A stretch of DNA of 22,020 nt from Candidatus Aminicenantes bacterium UBA876 (GTDB taxonomy: Bacteria > Acidobacteriota > Aminicenantia > UBA2199): the NCBI GenBank assembly GCA_002294665.1, contig DBFQ01000091.1, positions 1 through 22,020 of the forward strand. The letters run 5' to 3'. Both the position numbers and the translations under genes were made by a program. Below, in pieces: positions 8,341 through 16,629 of this stretch (positions are counted from its first letter, which is position 1; each line of letters starts with the position of its first letter). Below the pieces are notes generated by a model. It was not told the origin of the DNA, did no database searches, and was given only the letters and a program-made list of their open reading frames with translations.

Positions 8341-8985
8341 TTATTGCTTGACCTTTTTCCAGTCGTTCAGGAAACTGGTCATACCCTTGTCCGTGAGCGG
8401 ATGGCTGAGCAGTCGGTCCAGGGTGGAAAAGGGCACGGTGGCGATATCGGCGCCGATCAGCGCCGATTGCACAAAGTGCAGCGGGTGGCGGATCGAGGCG
8501 ACGATGACTTCGGTCTGTATGTCGTAATTGCTGAAGATCTGAACGATCTGTTCCACCAGCTCCATGCCGCTGCCGGAGATGTCGTCGATGCGCCCGACAA
8601 AAGGTGACACGAATGCGGTTCCGGCTTTGGCGGCCAGCAGGGCCTGGGAGGGCGAGAAGACCAGCGTGGTGTTGGTACGGATTCCCAACTCGTAGAGGCG
8701 GCGGATCACTTTGAGTCCTTCGCTGTTGATCGGCACCTTGATGACCACGTTTTCGGCCAGTTCCGCGTAGCGGCGCGCTTCATCCACCATGCCGTCGGCG
8801 TCCAGGGCGGTAACTTCAACCGAGACGGGTCCGGAAACAATCGAGCAGATCTCTTTGATCAGCGGCAGAAATTCGCGGTTTTCACGCGATACCAGGGTGG
8901 GATTGGTGGTGACCCCGTCCACCATGCCCATGTCCAGGCCCCGGCGGATCTCGTCAGGATTGGCTGTATCCAGGAAAATTTTCAT
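8341..8985 (-). CDS. tal: Transaldolase (small TalC/MipB-type)
   Basis: Protein of 214 residues, the usual length of the small decameric transaldolase / fructose-6-phosphate aldolase family. It opens with MKIFLDTAN and has DGVTTNPTL (23-31), the Schiff-base lysine K83 in VIKVPIN, and SPFVGRIDD (127-135). Two active-site positions favour transaldolase over fructose-6-phosphate aldolase: E57 in SVEV, where E. coli FsaA has Gln59, and F129, where FsaA has Tyr131. It would exchange a dihydroxyacetone unit between sugar phosphates in the cytoplasmic pentose phosphate pathway. The frame continues upstream, but the ATG at 8985 has GGAGG six bases before it and begins exactly where the family does. 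It is the first gene of the operon and is metabolic, unlike the envelope genes behind it. Confidence 0.93.
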   Translation of the reverse strand: MKIFLDTANPDEIRRGLDMGMVDGVTTNPTLVSRENREFLPLIKEICSIVSGPVSVEVTALDADGMVDEARRYAELAENVVIKVPINSEGLKVIRRLYELGIRTNTTLVFSPSQALLAAKAGTAFVSPFVGRIDDISGSGMELVEQIVQIFSNYDIQTEVIVASIRHPLHFVQSALIGADIATVPFSTLDRLLSHPLTDKGMTSFLNDWKKVKQ

Positions 8986-9003
8986 AACCGGCCTCCAGCG
9001 GGC

Positions 9004-9031
9004 ATTATACCAGAATCCGTATCGCGCGCAA
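9004..9031 (-). promoter_or_regulatory. Extended -10 sigma70-type promoter for the tal-tamB operon
   Basis: On the minus strand a perfect TATAAT (plus 9004-9009) is preceded by TGG, making an extended -10. TTGCGC (plus 9026-9031) lies 16 bases further upstream as a weak -35. Transcription would begin near 8997, so the leader is only about a dozen bases and the ribosome site (8992-8996) lies almost at its 5' end. Confidence 0.7.
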
Positions 9032-9047
9032 AACCCGGGCTGCGGCC

Positions 9048-9065
9048 AAGCGGTCTTTCCCGCTT
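9048..9065 (-). terminator. Weak stem-loop at the end of the efflux operon
   Basis: AAGCGG and CCGCTT form a 6-bp stem with a 6-base loop, beginning at the stop codon of the second RND gene. No run of T follows in the direction of transcription, so termination here is only possible, not shown. Read-through into the transaldolase operon cannot be excluded. Confidence 0.25.
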
Positions 9066-12000
9066 CAGGTGACTTCCTGCCGGGAGGAAAAACCGAGCCG
9101 GGATTTGATCCACTCCGTGAGGGAATCAAAAATGGCGTAGAACGTGGGCAGGATGATCAGAGTGAAGAAAGTGGAGGTGGTGAGTCCGCCGAGGATGGCC
9201 ACGCTGATCGGCGCCCACATCTGCGCCCGTCCCCCCGCTCCGGCAAAGAGGTCCGGCAAAAGCGCGGGCAGCGCGAGCGGCAGCACACCGAAGATGGTGG
9301 TGATGGCCGTCATCACAATCGGCCGCATGCGGTCTTTACCCGCCTGCACGATGGCGCGGTACTTTTCGAGCCCCTGGCCGCGCAGGGTGCGGATATGGTC
9401 AATGAGGATGATGCCGTTGTTGACCACGATGCCGAACAGCGTCAACAACCCCAGGTAGGATGTATTGTTCAGGGTGATGCCGGTCAGGGTGAAGAACAGC
9501 GCCACTCCGAACAGGGCCAGGGGTACGGTGAGCAGGATGGTCAGGGGATGGATGAATGATTCAAACAGTGAAGCCATGATGATGTAGATAAACAACAAGG
9601 CGAGAATAATGGCCAGGTTGGTGCCTTTCTGGGATTCCTGGAATTGTTGCCAGCGTCGCCCGAAACTCCAGGTGTATCCGTCCGGGAGGGGTACTTCGAG
9701 CATGGCCGCACTGATGGCTTGCGACAATTGCATCATGCCCTGCACATTGGAGTTGGCGGTGATGCTCAGGCTTGATTTCTTGTTTTCCTTCTGAATGGAC
9801 ATCGAGCCCATGCGGTAGGAAAAATCGCTGACCGCGGAGAGGGGAATGCGTTGCCCGCCGGCCTGCAGCGTGATGTTGCGCAGGTCATCCTGGGTGAGGG
9901 TGTCTGCGCCGCGCAGGTTGAGGATGATGTCGATCTCTTTGTTTTCCACTTTGAATTTGCCGATGGGACGATCGGAGATCGAGTTCTGGATCGTGCGCGC
10001 CACGCGGCGGCTGTCCACTCCCGAGCTCTCCGCCCGCTCCCGGTCGACCTGCACCAGCAACTGGGTGTCGCCGCCCTCAAGGTCGGAGGTGACGTCCTCG
10101 ATGATATCGATTTTTTCCAGGGCCTCCATGACCCGCGGAGCCAGTTCCGAGAGGCGCGTGAAATCGGGGCCGATCAGCTCCACGCGCATGCTGCCGGAGC
10201 CGCCGCCGCGCATGCGCCGCTCGCCGAATTCGAGGCTGATGCCCGCGTCACGGGGCAGGGATTTTTTCAAAGCTTCCTTGAGATCAGAGATCGAAGGACC
10301 GGTTTCCTTCAGGTACATGGAAATCTCGCCGCGGAAACGGCCGCGCCGGCTGAATTCGGTGCCGTAATCGGTGGTCAGGGTTTCCACGGCCCATTTTTCC
10401 CGGTTTTGCATGACGATCGATTCATAACGGTTGAACAACGCCTGCATTTCCGGCAGGGTGATGCTGCGCGGCATGTATACCTGGACCTCCAGGTGGCGCT
10501 CTTCTGATCCGGGCATGAATTCCCGCTCGACCCCCGCGAGCATGATGAATGTCGTCACCAGGATCACCACGGCGACCAGAACCGTGGCCAGGCGGGTTTT
10601 CCATGAGCGAATGGTCCATCTCACCACCTTTTCGTATCCGTTGGTGGTCCACACCAGCCAGCTTGCCTTGGGCCTGGGTTTTCCCTTGAGCAGGCGGCTT
10701 CCCGCCAGGGGGATAAAGGTCAGGGAAACCACGAGCGAAGCGATCAGCGCCAGCGAAATCGTGAGCGCGAAATCGCTCATCCAGCGGCCGAAGCCGGATG
10801 ATGACATGAATCCCAATGAGACAAACACCACCAGGGTGGTCAGGGTTGAGGCCGTAACCGCCATCGCCACTTCACTGCTGCCCCTGATCGCCGCGTCGAC
10901 GGGAGAGAGGCCCTTTTCCTGACGCATGCGGAAGATGTTTTCCAGCACGACGACGCCGTTGTCCACCAGCATGCCCACGGCCATCATCAGGCCGCTCAAT
11001 GAGATGATGTTGATGGAGATGGAGGAGTGGAAAACCGCCCGGTAAAGGTACATGAAACTGAAGGTGAAAACCAGCGCCATGGGGATGGCCATGGCAATGA
11101 TAATGGTGCTGCGTAACTTGCGCAGGAAAAAGAGCAGTGTGAGCGCCGCCAGCAATCCTCCGATCAGGCCGGAAATCGACAGGTCGCGCAGGCTCTGCAG
11201 GATGTCCTCGGACTGGTCCATGAAGTAAAGCGTCTGCAGGCCCGACAACTGGCTGTCCTGGCGGTGCATCGCTTCCATGACGGCGCGAACCCGCCGGCAC
11301 ACATCCACCACGTTGGCGTTGGATGCGCGGTAAATACGGAAGCTGATGGCTTCATGGCCGTTCAGGCGGTAAAAAGATTCCTTGCGCGGGTAATCGTAGG
11401 TGATATCGGCCACGTCGCGGATGCGCAATCCCTTTTCGTTCAGCGGTAGGCGCGCGATTTCTTCGGCGAGCTTGAGTTCACCGGGGATCCGTACCAGGTA
11501 GCGGCGGAGCCGGCCGGTCTTTTCTTCTTCCAGGTGGCCGGCCGAGATGTTGATGTTGTTGTTGCTGATGGTGGTCACCAGGTCGATGATGCTGATTCCC
11601 GACGAATAAAACGCGTCGGGATGCAGGTGAATCATCAACTGCTTGTTGCGAATACCGCGGATGTCGACATTGGCCACGCCCTCGATGCGTTCCAGTTCGG
11701 GTTGGATGACATCTTCGGCTTTCTGATACAGTGTGTTCAGGGGGATATCGGGAACGGTCAGGCTGAAGGAAATGACGGGGAAATCGGAAGTGGACCAGCG
11801 CCGGATCTGGATGCGTTCGATGTCTTCGGGCAGGTTGTCGCGGATCTGGTCGATCTTGTCGCGGATTTCCATTGAAGCCAGGTCCATGTTGGTGCCGGTC
11901 TCGAATTCCATGTGGATGCGCGCGCTGGAAGATTGGGATGTCGAGCGCAGGGTCTTGAGGTTGTTGATCGTGGCCAGGATGTCTTCAAGGGGGCGCGTGA

Positions 12001-12187
12001 TGGTCCTTTCCACTTCTTCGGGAGAGGAAGACGGGTAGGGAACCCATACCATCAGGCCGGGGAACGAAATATCGGGCATCATTTCCAGGGGCAGGCGGGT
12101 CAGGGAGATGATGCCGATGGTGACAAAAACCAGCATGGCGACCACGATCGTGACCGGACGCTGAAGTGAAAACCGGGGCAGGTTCAC
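9065..12187 (-). CDS. RND efflux pump inner-membrane subunit (second of pair)
   Basis: Protein of 1040 residues with the full AcrB-type plan: a first membrane helix (about 12-30), a periplasmic porter domain, membrane block 2-6 (about 335-475), a second periplasmic domain, and block 8-12 near the C-terminus. The helix-4 motif GMLVDNGVVVLEN supplies D409, a proton-relay aspartate; the next residue is N410, where AcrB has a second Asp. It exports hydrophobic or amphiphilic compounds using the proton gradient, through a fusion protein and an outer-membrane channel. The start is GTG, overlapping the upstream RND stop as GTGA, with GAGG seven bases before. Because the two subunits are clearly different in sequence, they may assemble as a mixed trimer like MdtB/MdtC. 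Substrate is unknown. Confidence 0.93.
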   Translation of the reverse strand: MNLPRFSLQRPVTIVVAMLVFVTIGIISLTRLPLEMMPDISFPGLMVWVPYPSSSPEEVERTITRPLEDILATINNLKTLRSTSQSSSARIHMEFETGTNMDLASMEIRDKIDQIRDNLPEDIERIQIRRWSTSDFPVISFSLTVPDIPLNTLYQKAEDVIQPELERIEGVANVDIRGIRNKQLMIHLHPDAFYSSGISIIDLVTTISNNNINISAGHLEEEKTGRLRRYLVRIPGELKLAEEIARLPLNEKGLRIRDVADITYDYPRKESFYRLNGHEAISFRIYRASNANVVDVCRRVRAVMEAMHRQDSQLSGLQTLYFMDQSEDILQSLRDLSISGLIGGLLAALTLLFFLRKLRSTIIIAMAIPMALVFTFSFMYLYRAVFHSSISINIISLSGLMMAVGMLVDNGVVVLENIFRMRQEKGLSPVDAAIRGSSEVAMAVTASTLTTLVVFVSLGFMSSSGFGRWMSDFALTISLALIASLVVSLTFIPLAGSRLLKGKPRPKASWLVWTTNGYEKVVRWTIRSWKTRLATVLVAVVILVTTFIMLAGVEREFMPGSEERHLEVQVYMPRSITLPEMQALFNRYESIVMQNREKWAVETLTTDYGTEFSRRGRFRGEISMYLKETGPSISDLKEALKKSLPRDAGISLEFGERRMRGGGSGSMRVELIGPDFTRLSELAPRVMEALEKIDIIEDVTSDLEGGDTQLLVQVDRERAESSGVDSRRVARTIQNSISDRPIGKFKVENKEIDIILNLRGADTLTQDDLRNITLQAGGQRIPLSAVSDFSYRMGSMSIQKENKKSSLSITANSNVQGMMQLSQAISAAMLEVPLPDGYTWSFGRRWQQFQESQKGTNLAIILALLFIYIIMASLFESFIHPLTILLTVPLALFGVALFFTLTGITLNNTSYLGLLTLFGIVVNNGIILIDHIRTLRGQGLEKYRAIVQAGKDRMRPIVMTAITTIFGVLPLALPALLPDLFAGAGGRAQMWAPISVAILGGLTTSTFFTLIILPTFYAIFDSLTEWIKSRLGFSSRQEVT

Positions 12188-15100
12188 TGTGAGTCCTCAA
12201 CTGGCGGGAGCAGGGGCCGGTCCGGCACCACCAGGCTGTAGACGATGGGGATAAAAACCAATGTCAGGAAGGTGCCGAAGATAAGTCCCCCGATCAGGGT
12301 CACGGCCAGCGGGATGCGGATTTCAAAACCCTCCTGGGTATCGAGCGCCATGGGCAGCAGTCCCAATACCGTGGTGATGGTGGTCATGAGGATGGGGCGC
12401 CAGCGCACGCGGGCGGCCTGCAGGATGGCTTCGCGCCGGGACAGCCCGCCGATTTGCAGCTGGCTGGTATAGTCCACCAGCACGATGGCGTTGTTGACGA
12501 TGATCCCCGACAGGATGACCAGGCCGATGAGTACGATGACATTGATGGAGATTGCCGAGATCAGGCCGGCGATCACCACGCCGATGATACCCAGGGGAAT
12601 CGTGAACATGATAATGAAGGGTTTGCGGAAGGATTCGAACTGCGAGGCCATGACCAGGTAGACCAGAAACACCGCCAGCAGAATGGCGAACAGCATGGAG
12701 CGGAAAGCCACGTTCTGCTCTTCACTCTGGCCGGCCAGGCGGATGCGGCAATCATCGGGATGGTCGATCGCTTCCGCCGCCCTCATGATCTGCGAGGAGG
12801 CGCTTTCCAGGTCGATGCCGGAGATATTGGCGGTCACCACCGCCGCTTTCTGCTGGTGCATGCGCCGGATCTCCGCCGGGCCTTCACTGATGCGCACATC
12901 GGCGATGGCACGCAGGGGCACGTTCAATCCCAGGCCGTTGCGCACGTTCATGCGGCGGATCTTTTCCACCTGGTCTCGGAAATTTTCCGCGACGCGCACG
13001 CGGATGTCCACCTCGCGGTCACTCTCGATAAACTTGGTGGCCACGTTACCTTCGATTTTGTCGCGCAATTGCGTGCCCACATCGTTGATGGTCATGTTCT
13101 GCGATGCCAGCACGGCGCGGTTGAAGAGGATCTGCACTTCGGGATAGCCCTCTTCCATCGACGACTTGATGTCGATGAGGCCGTTGATCTTGCGCATCCG
13201 GCCCAAAAGTTCATCCGACACGCGCTTCAACTCGTCCAGGTCGTTTCCGGAAATGACCACCTCAAGCGGCGCTTTAAATGAAAAGAGCCGGGGCCGGTAC
13301 ACCTTGATTTTCAGGTTCCTCAGGGACTCGAGCTCGTCGCGGACCCGGTTCATGACGGCTTCTTCGCGTTTTCCCAGGATGCCCGGCTTGAGCCGGACGG
13401 TCAACTCGGAGAGGTTCTCGCGCTCTTCCTGGAACGAGATGCCGCCGCGGGAGCCTTTGCCCATCAGTTCATATACGCTCTCGACTCCGGGCTGTCGACG
13501 CAGGCGGCTGGTAATTGTCGAGACGATCTCCGTGTTTTCCTTCAGGGAGGTCCCGGGGGTGAATTCGATGTTGATGATGAATTCTCCCTGGGAGATCACG
13601 GGAATGAGTTCCTGGCCCATGAAACTGAAGGCCGCGATGGAGAGCAGGAAAATCCCCAGCACGGTGAAAATGACCAGGCGCCGCCGCGAAAGGGAGCGTT
13701 CCTGAATCCGCACGTACCAGTTGAATACGCGGTCATAGATGCGGTCCAACGGACGGAATAGGCGCTGGAAGAGATTGTTCAGACGGTCCCGGGAGCTTTC
13801 CCGTCGCAGGGCGGTGTAGAGCATGGGCACCAGGGTCAGCGAGACCACCAGGGAGGCCAGCAGGGAGAATGTGACCGTCAGGGCCATGTCGCGGAACAGC
13901 TGGCCGGCCACACCTTCGACAAAAACGATGGGAAAGAAGACCGCGACCGTGGTGAAGGTGGACGCTGTAACCGCGCTGGCGACTTCGGACGCTCCGGTCA
14001 GGGCCGCGTTGTAAAGATCTTTGCCTTCCTCGCGTTGTCGCTGGATCGACTCCAGCACCACGATCGAGTTGTCCACCAGCATGCCGATGCCCAGCGCCAG
14101 TCCCCCCAGGGAGATGATGTTCAGGGTGATCTCGAAAGAAAACATGAGAAAAAAGGTGATGATCACGGAAATGGGAATCGCCAGGCCGATGATGATGGTG
14201 GTGCGCAGGTTTTTCAAAAAGTACAGCAGCACCAGCACGGCCAGTAATCCGCCCAGGATCGCGGTGTTGATCACTTCGTTGATCGTACTCTTGATGAAGC
14301 GCGCCTGGTTGGTAATCAGCTGGTATTCCAGGCCGTGGGTGTTGAGGATATCTTTTTCCACCCGCTGCAGGCGCTCGCTGAGGGCGTCGGCCACTTTGAC
14401 CGTGTTGGCGTCGGCCGCGCGGTAAACCGCGGCTTCGATGCATTCCCGGCCGTTGATGCGTGAGATTACCTTGCGTTCCTTGTATCCGCGGAAAACTCGG
14501 GCCAGGTTACCCAGTTTGATCGGGATGTTGTCCCGTTTATCGATGATGATCTCTTTGATCTCTTCGACGCTCTTGAACTCGTTGACGGTGCGTACCAGGT
14601 ATTGGCTGTCCGCCTGTTTCAGGATTCCGGCCGACAGGTTGACGTTTTCCTGGGCCAGGCGCTGGGCCACCTGGGAAACCGGGATATTGAGCAGGCTGAG
14701 TTGGCGCTCATCCAGGTCGATATGGATTTCGTCTTCCAGGCCGCCGGAGATGGAACAGGAAGCCACACCCTCAATGCTTTCGATCGCCTGCTTGATGTCG
14801 GTTTCCGCCAGGAAGCGGATCCGGCTCAATCCCGGTTTGCCGGTAATTCCCAGTTTGGCGATCGGCTCGGTGTTGGGGTCGTAGCGCAGAATCACCGGTT
14901 TCCGGGCCCCCACGGGCAGGTGCAGCAGATCGAGTTTTTCTCTCACCTTCAGGGTGGCGAAGTCCATGTTGGTATGCCAGGCGAATTCAACCGTGACTTC
15001 CGACATTTCCGCTCGTGAAATCGATGAGATGTTGACCACGTTGTCCACCACGCCAACGGTTTCTTCCACCGGCTTGGTGATGATGTGCTCGATCTCGGCG

Positions 15101-15267
15101 GGAGCGGTGCCCGGATACTCGGTCTTGATCGTCAAGGTGGGATAGGAGATATGCGGCAGCAGGTTGAGGTTGAGGCGGGAAAACGAGATCATGCCGAAGA
15201 TCACAGCCGCCACGGAAAACATGAACACCGTGACCGGGTGACGCAGCGAGAATTGAACGATTTTCAT
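12184..15267 (-). CDS. RND efflux pump inner-membrane subunit (first of pair)
   Basis: Protein of 1027 residues with the same AcrB/MdtC-like architecture. It begins with a short cytoplasmic helix and a membrane segment (about 10-30), with helices 2-6 at about 335-475. The helix-4 sequence ALGIGMLVDNSIVVLES contains D399 with N400 beside it, and helix 10 carries LSGIIVNNAIVLVDY. It belongs to the proton-driven RND superfamily in the inner membrane. Its ATG overlaps the membrane-fusion-protein stop as ATGA, and its own stop overlaps the start of the next RND gene, so all three are translationally coupled. It is diverged from its neighbour rather than being a recent duplicate. Drug, detergent, bile or metabolite export cannot be told apart from sequence. 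Confidence 0.93.
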   Translation of the reverse strand: MKIVQFSLRHPVTVFMFSVAAVIFGMISFSRLNLNLLPHISYPTLTIKTEYPGTAPAEIEHIITKPVEETVGVVDNVVNISSISRAEMSEVTVEFAWHTNMDFATLKVREKLDLLHLPVGARKPVILRYDPNTEPIAKLGITGKPGLSRIRFLAETDIKQAIESIEGVASCSISGGLEDEIHIDLDERQLSLLNIPVSQVAQRLAQENVNLSAGILKQADSQYLVRTVNEFKSVEEIKEIIIDKRDNIPIKLGNLARVFRGYKERKVISRINGRECIEAAVYRAADANTVKVADALSERLQRVEKDILNTHGLEYQLITNQARFIKSTINEVINTAILGGLLAVLVLLYFLKNLRTTIIIGLAIPISVIITFFLMFSFEITLNIISLGGLALGIGMLVDNSIVVLESIQRQREEGKDLYNAALTGASEVASAVTASTFTTVAVFFPIVFVEGVAGQLFRDMALTVTFSLLASLVVSLTLVPMLYTALRRESSRDRLNNLFQRLFRPLDRIYDRVFNWYVRIQERSLSRRRLVIFTVLGIFLLSIAAFSFMGQELIPVISQGEFIINIEFTPGTSLKENTEIVSTITSRLRRQPGVESVYELMGKGSRGGISFQEERENLSELTVRLKPGILGKREEAVMNRVRDELESLRNLKIKVYRPRLFSFKAPLEVVISGNDLDELKRVSDELLGRMRKINGLIDIKSSMEEGYPEVQILFNRAVLASQNMTINDVGTQLRDKIEGNVATKFIESDREVDIRVRVAENFRDQVEKIRRMNVRNGLGLNVPLRAIADVRISEGPAEIRRMHQQKAAVVTANISGIDLESASSQIMRAAEAIDHPDDCRIRLAGQSEEQNVAFRSMLFAILLAVFLVYLVMASQFESFRKPFIIMFTIPLGIIGVVIAGLISAISINVIVLIGLVILSGIIVNNAIVLVDYTSQLQIGGLSRREAILQAARVRWRPILMTTITTVLGLLPMALDTQEGFEIRIPLAVTLIGGLIFGTFLTLVFIPIVYSLVVPDRPLLPPVEDSQ

Positions 15268-16469
15268 TTCAGAACGCTGACCTCGGCGCCGTCCTTGAGT
15301 ACTTCCGCGCCCTGGACGATGATGGCGTCACCTTCTTTCAGGCCCTCGATGATTTCGACGCGGTCGTCTTCGGTTACGCCGACCTTGACGGGCGTGGCCA
15401 CGGCCTTGCCCGCGCGGAATTGAAACACCAGCACCTGGTTGCGTTGGTAAAGCACCGCTGTGCGGGGAATGACCAGCGCGTCTTCACGACTGCGGGTGAC
15501 GATGTTGACTTCGACGAACATGCCGGGTTTCAGGGACAGGTCGGTATCGTTGACCTCAATTGTGACCTTGACCGTGCCCGACTGCACGTCGATTCGCGGG
15601 TTGATCAACTTGATATGGCCGGTAAAGCTCATGCCGGGGAGAGTGTCCGAGGAAATGTCCGCCGCCATGCCGTTCTTGAGTTTGGATATGTCCGCAGCGG
15701 GCACGAACACCCGCACCAGCAGGGGTGAGAAATCTTCAACCGTGTAGACATGCTGATTGGCCGTGACGCGGTCTCCCACTTCGATCAGCCGTTGCGTGAC
15801 AAAACCCGAAACCGGTGCCAGGATGCGGGTGTAATTCAACTGCAATTCCAGGTTCTTGTAGTTTTCGGTCTTGTTCTCGAACTCCAGGCGCGCCTGGCGA
15901 TAGCGCGCTTCCGAGGCCTGAAAGTCCATATCGGATATCAATTCGTTTTCCTTGAGCTCCTGGTTGCGCTGGTGGTTGTTTTTTTCTTCTTCCAGGGTCA
16001 GGCGCGCCTGCTCCAGCTGGATTCTGGCCTGCTGGTGACTGATGCGGATTTCCGTGTCGTCCAGGCGGGCGAGCAGATCGCCTTCGCGTACCCGGCTGCC
16101 CTCTTCGCGCACCACCTGCTGCACGTAGGTGGCCAGGCGCGAGTAGACTTCCACGCTGCGCTCGGGTTCGACGGTGCCGTTCAACACCAGGTGATTGCGG
16201 ATTTCACCGCGGGCGACCGTGCCCAGGCGCACAAGCGGTTTGTCCGCACCCCCGCCCATACGGGCCATGATCTGGCGTGCCTGTTCTGCGGAGATGCGCC
16301 CTTCCTTGACGGCCTGCTGCAGCCGCGGAGGCATCTGCGCCTTGTCGTCCGCGGGTTTTGCCGCGGCGTCGGCTCCGGACTGCGGGTTCGGCGTTTTTGT
16401 CTGATCACCGCCGCCGCAGGCGGCCAGCAACATGAACATGACGGCCAAAATGATTACAGCACGCTTCAT
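15264..16469 (-). CDS. RND periplasmic adaptor (membrane-fusion lipoprotein)
   Basis: Protein of 401 residues from the ATG at 16469, preceded by GAGGAG; an in-frame extension ten residues upstream lacks a ribosome site. It starts with a lipoprotein signal (lipobox LAAC, C18). A low-complexity linker (about 20-70) is followed by a split lipoyl/biotinyl domain (about 101-128 and 206-235). An alpha-helical coiled-coil hairpin (about 129-205) lies between the two halves. A beta-barrel domain follows, then a membrane-proximal domain with LKEGDAIIVQGAEVLKDGAEV at the end. It belongs to the HlyD/AcrA family and would link the two RND subunits to an outer-membrane channel. It is the first gene of the operon. 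A Gly, not Asp, follows the lipid-bearing Cys. Confidence 0.92.
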   Translation of the reverse strand: MKRAVIILAVMFMLLAACGGGDQTKTPNPQSGADAAAKPADDKAQMPPRLQQAVKEGRISAEQARQIMARMGGGADKPLVRLGTVARGEIRNHLVLNGTVEPERSVEVYSRLATYVQQVVREEGSRVREGDLLARLDDTEIRISHQQARIQLEQARLTLEEEKNNHQRNQELKENELISDMDFQASEARYRQARLEFENKTENYKNLELQLNYTRILAPVSGFVTQRLIEVGDRVTANQHVYTVEDFSPLLVRVFVPAADISKLKNGMAADISSDTLPGMSFTGHIKLINPRIDVQSGTVKVTIEVNDTDLSLKPGMFVEVNIVTRSREDALVIPRTAVLYQRNQVLVFQFRAGKAVATPVKVGVTEDDRVEIIEGLKEGDAIIVQGAEVLKDGAEVSVLK

Positions 16470-16542
16470 ATCGACTCCTCGTGGGAATATCCAGGGCAAT
16501 GGGATTTCTTTTGCTGTTACGGAATCTTACCCCGTTTGGTTA

Positions 16543-16570
16543 CGAATATCTTGTAACATAATTGTAACAA
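16543..16570 (-). promoter_or_regulatory. Candidate promoter and twin TGTTACAA operator before the efflux operon
   Basis: On the minus strand, TGTTACAA occurs twice exactly 11 bases apart (plus 16562-16569 and 16551-16558), about one helical turn. Each copy contains the near-dyad TGT-N-ACA. A possible promoter overlaps them: TTGTTA (plus 16565-16570), a 16-base spacer and TATTCG (plus 16543-16548). The -10 is poor. A regulator binding side by side on one DNA face would cover the -35 and spacer, which suits a repressor of an efflux operon. No regulator gene is nearby. Confidence 0.4.
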
Positions 16571-16590
16571 GCGTGGAGGAGAAGGGATAA

Positions 16591-16623
16591 TCCGGCGGCG
16601 GCACTCATCGTGCCGCCGCCGGA
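16591..16623 (-). terminator. Perfect 14-bp GC-rich stem-loop after the tricorn-like gene
   Basis: CCGGCGGCGGCAC (16592-16604) pairs exactly with GTGCCGCCGCCGG (16610-16622) around a 5-base loop. A flanking T-A pair (16591, 16623) makes 14 bp. It begins a few bases after the stop at 16630. Only a few T follow in the direction of transcription, so it may be a weak intrinsic terminator or a transcript-end stabiliser. Confidence 0.6.
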
Positions 16624-16629
16624 AAAGGA

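Noticed and set aside
8341..8985. Fructose-6-phosphate aldolase instead of transaldolase
   Set aside because: E57 and F129 are the transaldolase-type residues; the aldolase has Gln and Tyr at these places.
8986..9129. N-terminal extension of the transaldolase
   Set aside because: The extra 48 residues cover the promoter and have no family counterpart. The ATG at 8985 has a strong ribosome site and the family N-terminus.
12454..13281. 275-residue plus-strand frame rich in His, Asp and Gln
   Set aside because: It is antisense to the first RND subunit and has the composition expected from the complement of its codons.
16470..16499. Ten-residue extension of the efflux adaptor
   Set aside because: It would place charged and proline residues before the lipoprotein signal, and the GAGGAG ribosome site lies inside it.
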